Source of the DNA: Candidatus Gottesmanbacteria bacterium RIFCSPLOWO2_01_FULL_42_22
GTDB taxonomy: Bacteria > Patescibacteriota > Microgenomatia > 2-02-FULL-39-11
Assembly: GCA_001779315.1 (NCBI GenBank)
Contig: MFJU01000027.1
Span: forward strand, 1-49,223
DNA: 49,223 nt
Direction: 5' to 3'
Made by a program: the position numbers and the translations under genes. Each line of letters starts with the position of its first letter. Positions within the stretch are counted from its first letter, which is position 1. Positions 1 through 5,502 of this stretch are shown piece after piece. A model generated the notes under the pieces. The model was not told the DNA's origin, did not search any database, and saw nothing but the letters and a program-made list of their open reading frames with translations.

Positions 1-63
1 AACCCTCATGTTTCTCTTTTTTATCAGATTTATTTCTTTTTCCAAATCTTCTATTTTTGTCAT
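1..63 (-). CDS. Small conserved protein, N-terminal part (runs off left edge)
   Basis: An ATG at 63 on the minus strand opens a frame that stays open for 21 codons to the window edge (it starts MTKIxDLEKEI and is rich in Lys and Glu). The same start, including the upstream TATGATAAAATATCAG, recurs at 3248, where the reading frame continues into DKAWETS. From memory this N-terminus belongs to a small membrane-associated protein family common in Microgenomates genomes, in which a charged coiled-coil start is followed by a tryptophan-rich turn and membrane helices. Function is unknown. Only the N-terminus is visible, so intactness cannot be judged. Confidence 0.65.
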   Translation of the reverse strand, partial: MTKIEDLEKEINLIKKRNMRV

Positions 64-260
64 ATCTGATATTTTATCATAATAAAGGGAGCGATGTAGC
101 AATCCTTTCTATCACTTTGCTCGAGGATCGCAATGTTTATATAACCAGTCAATTTGTGCGTATTTTCAAAGTATTCGAGGATTTCAGGTTTATAAACCAA
201 CTACGAGAGGAGATGGATAAGGTACGTCCAAGTTGCAGAAGTGGTGTGATTGAATCGATG

Positions 261-590
261 CTATTTTTCTGAAGTTTTTAACTCCACAATTAAAACATGC
301 GTATCAGTTTGTCCGGTATTTTCTCCTATATGATTCTGTTCCTCGCTCCATATGGTTTCGCCACTCTTAAATTCACGAGTGACACTTTCTCCGTTATCAA
401 AAGTTAATTTTCGCTTGAATGGTGATAAAGTATGTAAAACAAAAGAGTCATGATGGTGAAGCTGTGTTGTGTCTCCTGGCTTGTCCCTATACTCATATAC
501 CCTAACCCGCTCATTCTCAAGAACTATTTTATATTTATCAGGATCTGTAGCAATAGGTAAAGGAATTTTTGTAATTTTGTCTAAAGACAT
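261..590 (-). CDS. Cupin-fold small protein
   Basis: A 109-residue protein with the layout of a single-domain cupin. An early strand segment (residues about 20-38) is followed by a His cluster (QLHHHDSF, about 43-50), a GE turn in FKSGETIWSEEQNHIGENTG (about 75-94) and a final strand THVLIVELK. The HHH plus a later Glu/His could hold a metal, as in cupins generally. The substrate cannot be told. A TGaTATAAT extended -10 box lies 6 nt before the ATG, which suggests an almost leaderless mRNA. It lies in a stretch of unrelated small genes, so context gives no function. Confidence 0.7.
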   Translation of the reverse strand: MSLDKITKIPLPIATDPDKYKIVLENERVRVYEYRDKPGDTTQLHHHDSFVLHTLSPFKRKLTFDNGESVTREFKSGETIWSEEQNHIGENTGQTDTHVLIVELKTSEK

Positions 591-596
591 GATCCT

Positions 597-605
597 ATTA
601 TATCA
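597..605 (-). promoter_or_regulatory. Extended -10 box of the cupin gene
   Basis: On the minus strand the sequence reads TGATATAAT, a perfect extended -10 element. It ends 6 nt before the cupin ATG at 590, which places the expected transcription start at or next to the start codon. Confidence 0.55.
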
Positions 606-685
606 AAAATAAAAGTGAATGTATCCCCTTAAAAGGGATATTAAATATCAATTGGGTTACAAAAATTCAAGGCTATTTCGTTTTG

Positions 686-761
686 CTCCCCCGATAAGAC
701 CCGAACTTTGAATTATTTCTCTAGAAGAGAAATCAAAAAATCTTATTGCATTTTTGGGGGA
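686..761 (-). tRNA. Degenerate tRNA-Arg(UCU)-like element
   Basis: On the minus strand a 76-nt segment folds roughly like a tRNA. It has an acceptor pairing of TCCCCCA with CGGGGGA (6 of 7 pairs), a strong anticodon stem ATTTCT/AGAAAT with the 7-nt loop CTTCTAG (U33, anticodon UCU at 725-723, A37), a 5-nt variable region, and a T-loop-like TTCGGGT. Defects are clear: no GG in the D-loop, no U8, G instead of A at position 58, only about 3 of 5 T-stem pairs, and no encoded CCA. It may be a decayed or mobile-element tRNA or attachment-site remnant, or a coincidence. Confidence 0.22.
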
Positions 762-807
762 AATGGAAAAGTAAGAGTCTGAATATCCGCTAAGAGGAAA
801 GAGTTCT

Positions 808-1125
808 TCAAGAGGATTGGGCTGCGGGTATGAAGCCATAAGTTTGTAAAGCAGATATTAACTCTTGATTTGACGGCTCAACCAGAATAGCATCGGTTAC
901 CATTTCAGCAGTTTTGCCTTCTTTTCCATCTTCATTTTCATAATGTTGAAATAATATTTGGGGAATATTATGAGGTCCATCACCGACTAAGGTAAGGAAT
1001 TCTTGCAGGGCTTTGGGATCTGCATCAACATCCCTTTTTTCGAACGTGATCCCATATTGTTCTAATACTGTCTCACTTCTTCTACAATCTCCACACCATG
1101 AAGCACAATATATTATTATATCCAT
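808..1125 (-). CDS. Glutaredoxin/NrdH-like redox protein
   Basis: A 105-residue thioredoxin-fold protein starting MDIIIYCASWCGDC. The redox motif CGDC (Cys11, Cys14) follows a Trp, as in the mycoredoxin/NrdH-like WCGDCRRS group. The rest fits the glutaredoxin fold: ITFEKRDVDADP (strand and helix), then NIPQILF, which supplies the cis-Pro (residues about 54-60). A roughly 20-residue insertion and tail follow (HYENEDGKEGK...), longer than the usual 75-85 residues. It probably reduces disulfides or mixed thiols in the cytoplasm. The next genes are unrelated. Confidence 0.75.
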   Translation of the reverse strand: MDIIIYCASWCGDCRRSETVLEQYGITFEKRDVDADPKALQEFLTLVGDGPHNIPQILFQHYENEDGKEGKTAEMVTDAILVEPSNQELISALQTYGFIPAAQSS

Positions 1126-1209
1126 AAGTGGCTATATAATAATCTCATCAGGGAATAATATCAACGAAAGTGTAAATATGATTTTACTAAAAATACGGCA
1201 AAGACTGTA

Positions 1210-1398
1210 TTGAGGGGGATACGATTGTTTTGGAGGGTAAAGGAAGAATCAGAATTTATTATCTGCCCTCCTCTGCTCGCAGTACAGATTTATCGTTGTC
1301 GAAAAGGATATGGGAGAAAATTGGTTCTGTACGGAAAAGGAGGCACAGAAAGCTGGTTTTATGAAGGCAAAAACCTGCAAAAGATAAATGATAGATGA
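1210..1398 (+). CDS. Hypothetical small protein (doubtful)
   Basis: An open frame of 62 codons with a TTG start. It is basic, and its second half (RKGYGRKLVLYGKGG...) is glycine-rich. It overlaps the following gene by 11 nt. I do not recognise it. The weak start and absence of a ribosome site make it uncertain; it could be the 3' remnant of a longer gene. Confidence 0.25.
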   Translation: MRGIRLFWRVKEESEFIICPPLLAVQIYRCRKGYGRKLVLYGKGGTESWFYEGKNLQKINDR

Positions 1399-2005
1399 AA
1401 AATACTGTTATCTGGAGCCGGATTTTCCCCGGACTTTGTATCTTATTATATCAATAAGCCATGACACGGTAATTGAGAATATCACTGATTATTTCTATCC
1501 TTCTTATTCCCTTGCCGTAACCCTCGATGATCCCTATTACCAAATAAAGAGCCTGGAAAAAGCCATGCAGGATGCCGGTGATTTTGTCTTGTCCGATTTA
1601 TGCTTGCTGGTTCCGCTTACTTACCGGTCCAAGTTTAAGCTAAGGAGGGAATTTTGGGAAAGTGACCTCCCGGTACAAAAAATAAGTCAAGCCCAAAAAT
1701 ATAATTCGGTGATGGAAGCGGTTGAAAAATATCAGTTATATAAACTGCTGGTTACAGCCTCCACATGGAATGATCAATGGATATTTTTTGCCGGATTTTC
1801 TTTTTATTTTGACACGCCTGAAAAAACTATCGAGAGATTCATGCTTACGTCAAACCTAAACGTAGACGAAAGGATTAAATATTGTTCGTTTTATACATTG
1901 GGAAAAAGTATTGTATTCAACTGGAAAACGAAGGAAAAGATAAATACTGAAAAAAATCCTGAAAAAGCAATGCTTATGAAATTAAAAGGAAGGTTGAGGG
2001 ATTAG
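1388..2005 (+). CDS. Hypothetical protein, 205 aa
   Basis: A 205-residue soluble protein with many aromatic residues (YCYLEPDFPRTLYLIISIS near the N-terminus, FFAGFSFYFDTPEKTIERF near 135-155) and a basic C-terminus. There is no signal peptide or convincing membrane helix and no motif that I recognise. Codon use and length support a real gene. It precedes, with a 120-nt gap, another unknown gene that has a strong ribosome site and a terminator-like leader. Confidence 0.55.
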   Translation: MIDEKYCYLEPDFPRTLYLIISISHDTVIENITDYFYPSYSLAVTLDDPYYQIKSLEKAMQDAGDFVLSDLCLLVPLTYRSKFKLRREFWESDLPVQKISQAQKYNSVMEAVEKYQLYKLLVTASTWNDQWIFFAGFSFYFDTPEKTIERFMLTSNLNVDERIKYCSFYTLGKSIVFNWKTKEKINTEKNPEKAMLMKLKGRLRD

Positions 2006-2032
2006 GGACTATATCTCTTCTAATAATAATGC

Positions 2033-2119
2033 TATACTTATAAGTGGCTTTAGCGCTCCGAAGTTAATCGGAGGCCCATTGCAGCTGGATCGGCTGCTTT
2101 TTTTGTGGAAAGGAGGTGA
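2033..2119 (+). promoter_or_regulatory. Structured leader with terminator and strong ribosome site
   Basis: A TATACT box at 2033-2038 is followed by a hairpin CTCCGA/TCGGAG (2056-2061 with 2068-2073). A second hairpin GCAGC/GCTGC (2081-2085 with 2093-2097) runs directly into seven Ts (2098-2104), which is a standard intrinsic terminator shape. AAGGAGGTGA begins six nt later, correctly spaced for the ATG at 2126. So either a roughly 60-nt small RNA ends just before the gene, or this is an attenuator or riboswitch-like leader. I do not recognise the RNA class. Confidence 0.5.
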
Positions 2120-2125
2120 ATATTT

Positions 2126-2413
2126 ATGAACAGGCAAACAATAAAACTTCAGGAAATAAACAGTCAGGATTTTAAAGGCGAACTTTCCATAAACATCAAT
2201 AATAACGGTGACTTGTCCTGGGAGCGCTGGGACAGAGGGGAAATAATTAAAAAATTATATGACGATTATGACGAGGAATACTTTCTTACCGTAAAGAGGC
2301 AAGACAAAGACATGCTTCTTCTTCAGCTCATCAAAGACCGGTTTAGCGAAACGGCTGTCTTTAAAGCATATCTCGATGAGCGCAAAATTCCCTATTCTGA
2401 ATACATCGGCTGA
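2126..2413 (+). CDS. Hypothetical small acidic protein, 95 aa
   Basis: A 95-residue protein with a very strong Shine-Dalgarno sequence (AGGAGGTG, 9 nt before ATG), rare in this window, which suggests high translation. It has an Asn-rich strand region (ELSININNNGDLSWERWDRGE), then an acidic stretch (DDYDEEYF) and a helical C-terminus. It has no membrane segment or signal peptide. I do not recognise the family. The structured leader with a terminator hairpin suggests regulated expression. Confidence 0.6.
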   Translation: MNRQTIKLQEINSQDFKGELSININNNGDLSWERWDRGEIIKKLYDDYDEEYFLTVKRQDKDMLLLQLIKDRFSETAVFKAYLDERKIPYSEYIG

Positions 2414-2546
2414 CCGGATAATATACCAGGGAAAGGCGGAATGATTCTACAGAGCGTGGATAATATAGATTATTTTTCCTGTGAGGATTGTAATAATTAC
2501 TCATTTTGGAGACTACCTATCCCAAGAGAAGCCGTGTTTAATTTCC

Positions 2547-2942
2547 CTAATGAACTATGGGTAAATCTTTTTCCGAAAAACCACCCTGACACCATTCAAC
2601 ATAATCATACTTTTTTAGATCTATTAATATAATCCGTGACCTGTTCACCCAATTGAGAATAACCTGATCAGAAGACGATTTTGCTTTATCCAGTAACATA
2701 TTTATTTTTGCAATATCCGCTTCAACATGTTTTGATGCACTTGTTCCTACCAGAGAATAAAGACACTTCAAAACAGAGGCTCTTCGAGGACAATTTTGAT
2801 CTAATACAAGGGTTAATAAAAGATCAGCATTTTCTATAGTAGTTATCAGTTCATCCCACTCCGGTATGGAGTTAAGTTTTGATTTTTGATATGCCCATTT
2901 TGTTATAGAGAGAGAGGAAGAAATAAAATCAGATTTTATCAT
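2547..2942 (-). CDS. Hypothetical helical protein, 131 aa
   Basis: A 131-residue, mostly alpha-helical protein by composition (long runs such as SKHVEADIAKINMLLDKAKSS). It contains three or four cysteines and no recognisable motif, signal peptide or membrane segment. A weaker open frame on the other strand (2441-2632) overlaps its 3' end. This one is longer and its composition is more protein-like, so I favour it. Confidence 0.45.
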   Translation of the reverse strand: MIKSDFISSSLSITKWAYQKSKLNSIPEWDELITTIENADLLLTLVLDQNCPRRASVLKCLYSLVGTSASKHVEADIAKINMLLDKAKSSSDQVILNWVNRSRIILIDLKKYDYVEWCQGGFSEKDLPIVH

Positions 2943-3137
2943 AATGTTTGTCTTCTAATCAGTGTAACAGGAAAAGCGAAAGATAACAATATGCTATAGG
3001 ATTTTTTCAGCTAATTTACTGGCAGAACGTCGTGCGAAATTATTTTACTCCCCCTAGTGTACTATGTGAGGAACTACCTTTTTAATACTATTTCCTGTGA
3101 ATATACTATTGCCAAATATTTTTGCATGTAGGTAAAG

Positions 3138-3248
3138 TTAAGGTAGAAAGAAGAAAACACTGGTTTCCCAAGCCTTATCGGATTCAGACCTATTATTTCT
3201 ATTTTTGATAAGTTTTATTTCTTTTTCCAAATCCCCTATTTTTGTCAT
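3138..3248 (-). pseudogene. Truncated copy of the MTKI...DKAWETS small protein
   Basis: The minus-strand frame from the ATG at 3248 begins MTKIxDLEKEI, continues through RNNRSESDKAWETS and then switches to FFFLP and a stop at 3138-3140. The N-terminal part and about 20 nt of upstream DNA match the partial gene at the left window edge. The family should continue after DKAWETS into a Trp/Arg turn and membrane helices. Here that part is missing, so this is a broken copy of about 36 codons, most likely cut by recombination or a frameshift. No continuation is visible in the next 190 nt. Confidence 0.7.
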
Positions 3249-3306
3249 ACCTGATATTTTATTATAAAAAAAACGTTGTAACGCGACTTATTCAAAGTTA
3301 TGACAT

Positions 3307-3543
3307 CTAATAGTTATAGCCAATCATAGCCCTTACTTCCGGCAGGATTACCCGTTCGAAAGGAATTTTAGGTGAGATTTGAATGACCCCTTTTTCAAGC
3401 TGTTGCGGATCGGCAAATTCACGAAGATTGCTGACAAACCTGCCATTTTCGAAATGCGCCAGATGTTCATTAAATAAATTTCTTAAAGACCAATATGGCC
3501 ATCCTATTGGCCAGCTGCCGGTTTTTGCCGTCATATCAGTCAA
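3307..3543 (-). CDS. Hypothetical protein, 78 aa
   Basis: A 78-residue frame starting 23 nt after the stop of the upstream membrane-anchored gene on the same strand, so possibly co-transcribed. It is Trp-rich at the start (GSWPIGWPYWSLRNLF) and has the look of a folded-domain fragment with no signal peptide. No family is recognised. It could be the remains of a longer gene. Confidence 0.35.
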   Translation of the reverse strand: MTDMTAKTGSWPIGWPYWSLRNLFNEHLAHFENGRFVSNLREFADPQQLEKGVIQISPKIPFERVILPEVRAMIGYNY

Positions 3544-3566
3544 AGAAAACAGAAAAAGAAGTGTTT

Positions 3567-4181
3567 TTATTTTTGGATTGAATAGCTTATGCTTTCCATG
3601 ATTTTGTTGAAGTCTGAGTCGTAGCTGATTTTGTCAGGGCCGATTGAGGAATAGACAAAACCGTAGATTTTGCCGTTTTCCTTGATATGGTAATAGGAAA
3701 AGCAGCCCAAACCGCAGAGGTATGCTTTTTCATAGGTTTTATCGCCGAATTTTTCCTCAGAATAAACAGGTTTCTCCTCGGGACTTTCCTGGTCATATTT
3801 TTGGATTACCCAATCGCTGATTTCAAGCGGAGATTCAATTGGTTTCATGACAGCGAAACTGGCTCCGTCATACAGTTCAGTCTGTGTTTTTTGTGTTTGT
3901 CCCCATATTTGTAAAACTAAAAGATCGCCGTCCTGGAAACTTAAGCCTTCTTCGCGTACAGTCCAGTATGGAGGATATTTGAATGACAGACCGATTGCCG
4001 GATCTGAAAATGTTTTCCATCCGCCTGAAGTAGCCATGGGAGTAATCGCTGTTTCCGTAATTATTGCCGGTATTGCCGGAGTATCGCTAATTTGCGGCTG
4101 TTTTTTGAGGATAAGGAAAGCGGAAATCAGCAAAGCGAATAAGACAATTCCGGCAAGAACCAGGTAGCGGTATTTATGCAC
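3567..4181 (-). CDS. Membrane-anchored hypothetical protein (PsbP-like fold suspected)
   Basis: A 204-residue protein with a GTG start and an N-terminal membrane anchor (VLAGIVLFALLISAFLIL, residues 8-25). A Thr/Pro/Ala-rich linker and an extracellular domain of about 150 residues follow. The motif GWKTFSDPAIGLSFKYPPYW (about 54-73) is typical of small lipoproteins and anchored proteins with a PsbP-like beta fold, where a 'Y/F-P-x-x-W' segment is conserved. Two Cys (GLGC region) are present. A TATAAT lies 7 nt before the GTG on the minus strand. The insertion sequence sits just upstream, between this gene and alaS. Confidence 0.6.
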   Translation of the reverse strand: MHKYRYLVLAGIVLFALLISAFLILKKQPQISDTPAIPAIITETAITPMATSGGWKTFSDPAIGLSFKYPPYWTVREEGLSFQDGDLLVLQIWGQTQKTQTELYDGASFAVMKPIESPLEISDWVIQKYDQESPEEKPVYSEEKFGDKTYEKAYLCGLGCFSYYHIKENGKIYGFVYSSIGPDKISYDSDFNKIMESISYSIQK

Positions 4182-4188
4182 TGATTCA

Positions 4189-4194
4189 ATTATA
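4189..4194 (-). promoter_or_regulatory. -10 box of the anchored protein gene
   Basis: Minus-strand TATAAT ends 7 nt before the GTG start at 4181, predicting an almost leaderless mRNA. No clear -35 is visible. Confidence 0.4.
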
Positions 4195-4215
4195 ACAGCA
4201 AAAATAAATGAGATT

Positions 4216-4240
4216 GCCCAGGTCCGTACACATCCCGTAG
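4216..4240 (+). repeat. Left terminal inverted repeat of the IS
   Basis: This 25-nt end pairs with the right end at 5262-5285. The inner CCCGTAG block and an outer CC-GGT-C block match, with scattered mismatches and one gap between them. The inner border is followed by the transposase promoter region. Confidence 0.7.
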
Positions 4241-4251
4241 ACTTTTAAACT

Positions 4252-5277
4252 ATGAGGGGTAGGTATAATGGAGCTTCTATGAAAGCTCACAATATTCTTC
4301 CGGGAGTGAGGCAATTATCAAGGTTGGTTAATATATCTTCTGATGCCAAAAGAAGACTAAAGTGGTTTGACTGGTACAACTTCCATGGAAGAAATGCATC
4401 TCTTACCTGTCGCCACTTTGCAATCTCTCCGGATACTTTCTACAGATGGAAGCGAAGGTACAAAAGAGGTGCTCTTAAGACTCTTGAGGCAGAATCAACT
4501 CGTCCAAAAACATTTCGTAAGTCCAAGATCCCTTTTGAAACTATTAAAAGAATCGTTGATTTAAGACAAAAAGATATGGCTTTTTCCAAGTACAAGATAA
4601 AAGCCATCTTAAAAAGGGATTTTGGAATTTGCCTTTCAGCTTCCTCAATTGGCAGGATACTAACCAGTCATGGCTTAATTGAGAAATCTACTCTTGTTAA
4701 GGGGATAAAGAGAAGAAAAAGGATAAACTGGAAGATACCACGTAACAGGATCACTTTTGAACATAGATACAAGTCTCCGGGACATCTTGTGCAGATTGAC
4801 ACCAAGCACGTTATTGTTCTTAGTCACACCTACTACCAGTTAACAGCAATTGATTGCTATACAAGGATTACCTATTCAAAAGTATATACAACATCAACAA
4901 CTGACAACAGCCGTGATTTTCTGATTAACCTCTTGCTTGCTCTTCCCTTCAAGGTTGAGGCGATTCAGACTGATAACGGGCATGAGTTCCTGTTCAAGTT
5001 CCATGCTGAGTGCATAAATCGTGGGATTACCCACTTTTTCTCCCGTCCAAGAACTCCAACGGATAATTCATTGGTTGAGAGGATGATTGAATCATCAGTG
5101 TATGAACTGTGGTTGTTTGATGAAAGTCTTGTACCTGAAATCGGTTATCTCAACAGCAGGATTACCGCATGGAGTAGCCGGTTCAATACTTACCGGCCTA
5201 ACCAGTCACTTAATTATTTAACTCCAATGGAGTATTATCAGTTAAAAAAGAAAGGAGAGATCTACGGGAGGTTATGA
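4252..5277 (+). CDS. DDE transposase (integrase core), IS481-like
   Basis: The protein has 341 residues if the first ATG is used. An alternative ATG at 4279 has a TATAAT (4264-4269) 9 nt upstream and is the likelier start, giving 332 residues. A helix-turn-helix region (about 45-75: RHFAISPDTFYRWKRRYKRG) and a second one (about 105-140) precede an rve integrase core. The DDE residues are visible as QIDTKH, QTDNGHEF and, after TPTDN, SLVERMIES. The C-terminus has the 'FNTYRPNQSLNYLTPMEYY' signature typical of IS3/IS481 transposases. The stop codon lies inside the right terminal repeat. It catalyses cut or copy transfer of its own element. Confidence 0.92.
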   Translation: MRGRYNGASMKAHNILPGVRQLSRLVNISSDAKRRLKWFDWYNFHGRNASLTCRHFAISPDTFYRWKRRYKRGALKTLEAESTRPKTFRKSKIPFETIKRIVDLRQKDMAFSKYKIKAILKRDFGICLSASSIGRILTSHGLIEKSTLVKGIKRRKRINWKIPRNRITFEHRYKSPGHLVQIDTKHVIVLSHTYYQLTAIDCYTRITYSKVYTTSTTDNSRDFLINLLLALPFKVEAIQTDNGHEFLFKFHAECINRGITHFFSRPRTPTDNSLVERMIESSVYELWLFDESLVPEIGYLNSRITAWSSRFNTYRPNQSLNYLTPMEYYQLKKKGEIYGRL

Positions 5278-5285
5278 ACCAGGAC
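5262..5285 (+). repeat. Right terminal inverted repeat of the IS
   Basis: The reverse complement begins GTCCTGGTTCATAA and ends CCCGTAG, matching the left end with a few substitutions. It contains the transposase stop codon (TGA at 5275-5277). Confidence 0.7.
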
Positions 5286-5291
5286 ATGAGA

Positions 5292-5320
5292 TTGCCAGTT
5301 TAGGGAAAATATAATAGAAT
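5292..5320 (+). promoter_or_regulatory. alaS promoter
   Basis: TTGCCA (5292-5297) is separated by exactly 17 nt from TAGAAT (5315-5320), with an overlapping TATAAT at 5310. The -35 box straddles the right copy of the IS target duplication, so the element inserted a few bases upstream and left the promoter sequence intact. The expected transcript start is near 5327. Confidence 0.65.
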
Positions 5321-5326
5321 AGGTAA

Positions 5327-5502
5327 ATCTTTAAAAATCGATAGTGGGGAGTTTGCCGCCCCGCTGAGGATGCGGAAAGAAAGCCCCGATTTAATCGGGG
5401 CAAAGTAAAATCCGACGGGTAAGCCCGTGACAGCAGTAATAAGTTTAATAAGGTGGTACCGTGAGAGACCTCACCCTTTAACCAGGCGGGGTCTGTTTTT
5501 TT
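5327..5502 (+). ncRNA. T-box riboswitch controlling alaS
   Basis: The T-box sequence AAGGTGGTACCGTG (5450-5463) is present. It forms a textbook antiterminator: helix A1 AAGG/CCTT (5450-5453 with 5475-5478), a 7-nt bulge TGGTACC, and helix A2 GTGAG/CTCAC (5461-5465 with 5470-5474). The competing terminator uses 5466-5475. The bulge base T after TGG would pair with discriminator A, as in tRNA-Ala. Upstream are hairpins at 5344-5364 (GTGGGG/CCCCGC, with a loop containing the Ala codon GCC at 5355-5357), at 5383-5401 and at 5415-5428. Uncharged tRNA-Ala should favour read-through. Stem I appears far shorter than in canonical T-boxes. Confidence 0.9.
5466..5502 (+). terminator. T-box intrinsic terminator before alaS
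   Basis: Stem AGACCTCACC (5466-5475) pairs with GGCGGGGTCT (5485-5494), 9 of 10 positions, and is followed by seven Ts (5496-5502). It shares 5466-5475 with the antiterminator, so the two folds exclude each other. The alaS ATG starts at the very next base, so there is no Shine-Dalgarno sequence after the terminator. Confidence 0.88.

Larger units (their letters stand above)
4208..5296 (+). mobile_element. Complete insertion sequence with flanking direct repeats (IS481/IS3-like)
   Basis: One transposase gene is enclosed by imperfect inverted ends and by an 11-bp direct repeat ATGAGATTGCC at 4208-4218 and 5286-5296. The last three bases of the left repeat can also be read as the first bases of the left inverted end, so the true target duplication may be only 8 bp (ATGAGATT). 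The element itself is about 1.07 kb. It separates two divergently transcribed genes. Intact ends, intact transposase and an undegraded direct repeat suggest a fairly recent insertion. Confidence 0.85.

Noticed and set aside
57-272. 71-codon open frame on the plus strand
   Set aside because: It overlaps the start and promoter of the small protein on the other strand, has no ribosome site, and its composition is not protein-like.
657-839. 60-codon frame on the minus strand
   Set aside because: It starts inside the glutaredoxin-like gene and its 3' half coincides with the tRNA-like element, so it is more likely a translation of structured RNA than a protein.
2441-2632. 63-codon frame on the plus strand
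   Set aside because: It overlaps the longer minus-strand hypothetical gene and has no strong start signal; it cannot be excluded.
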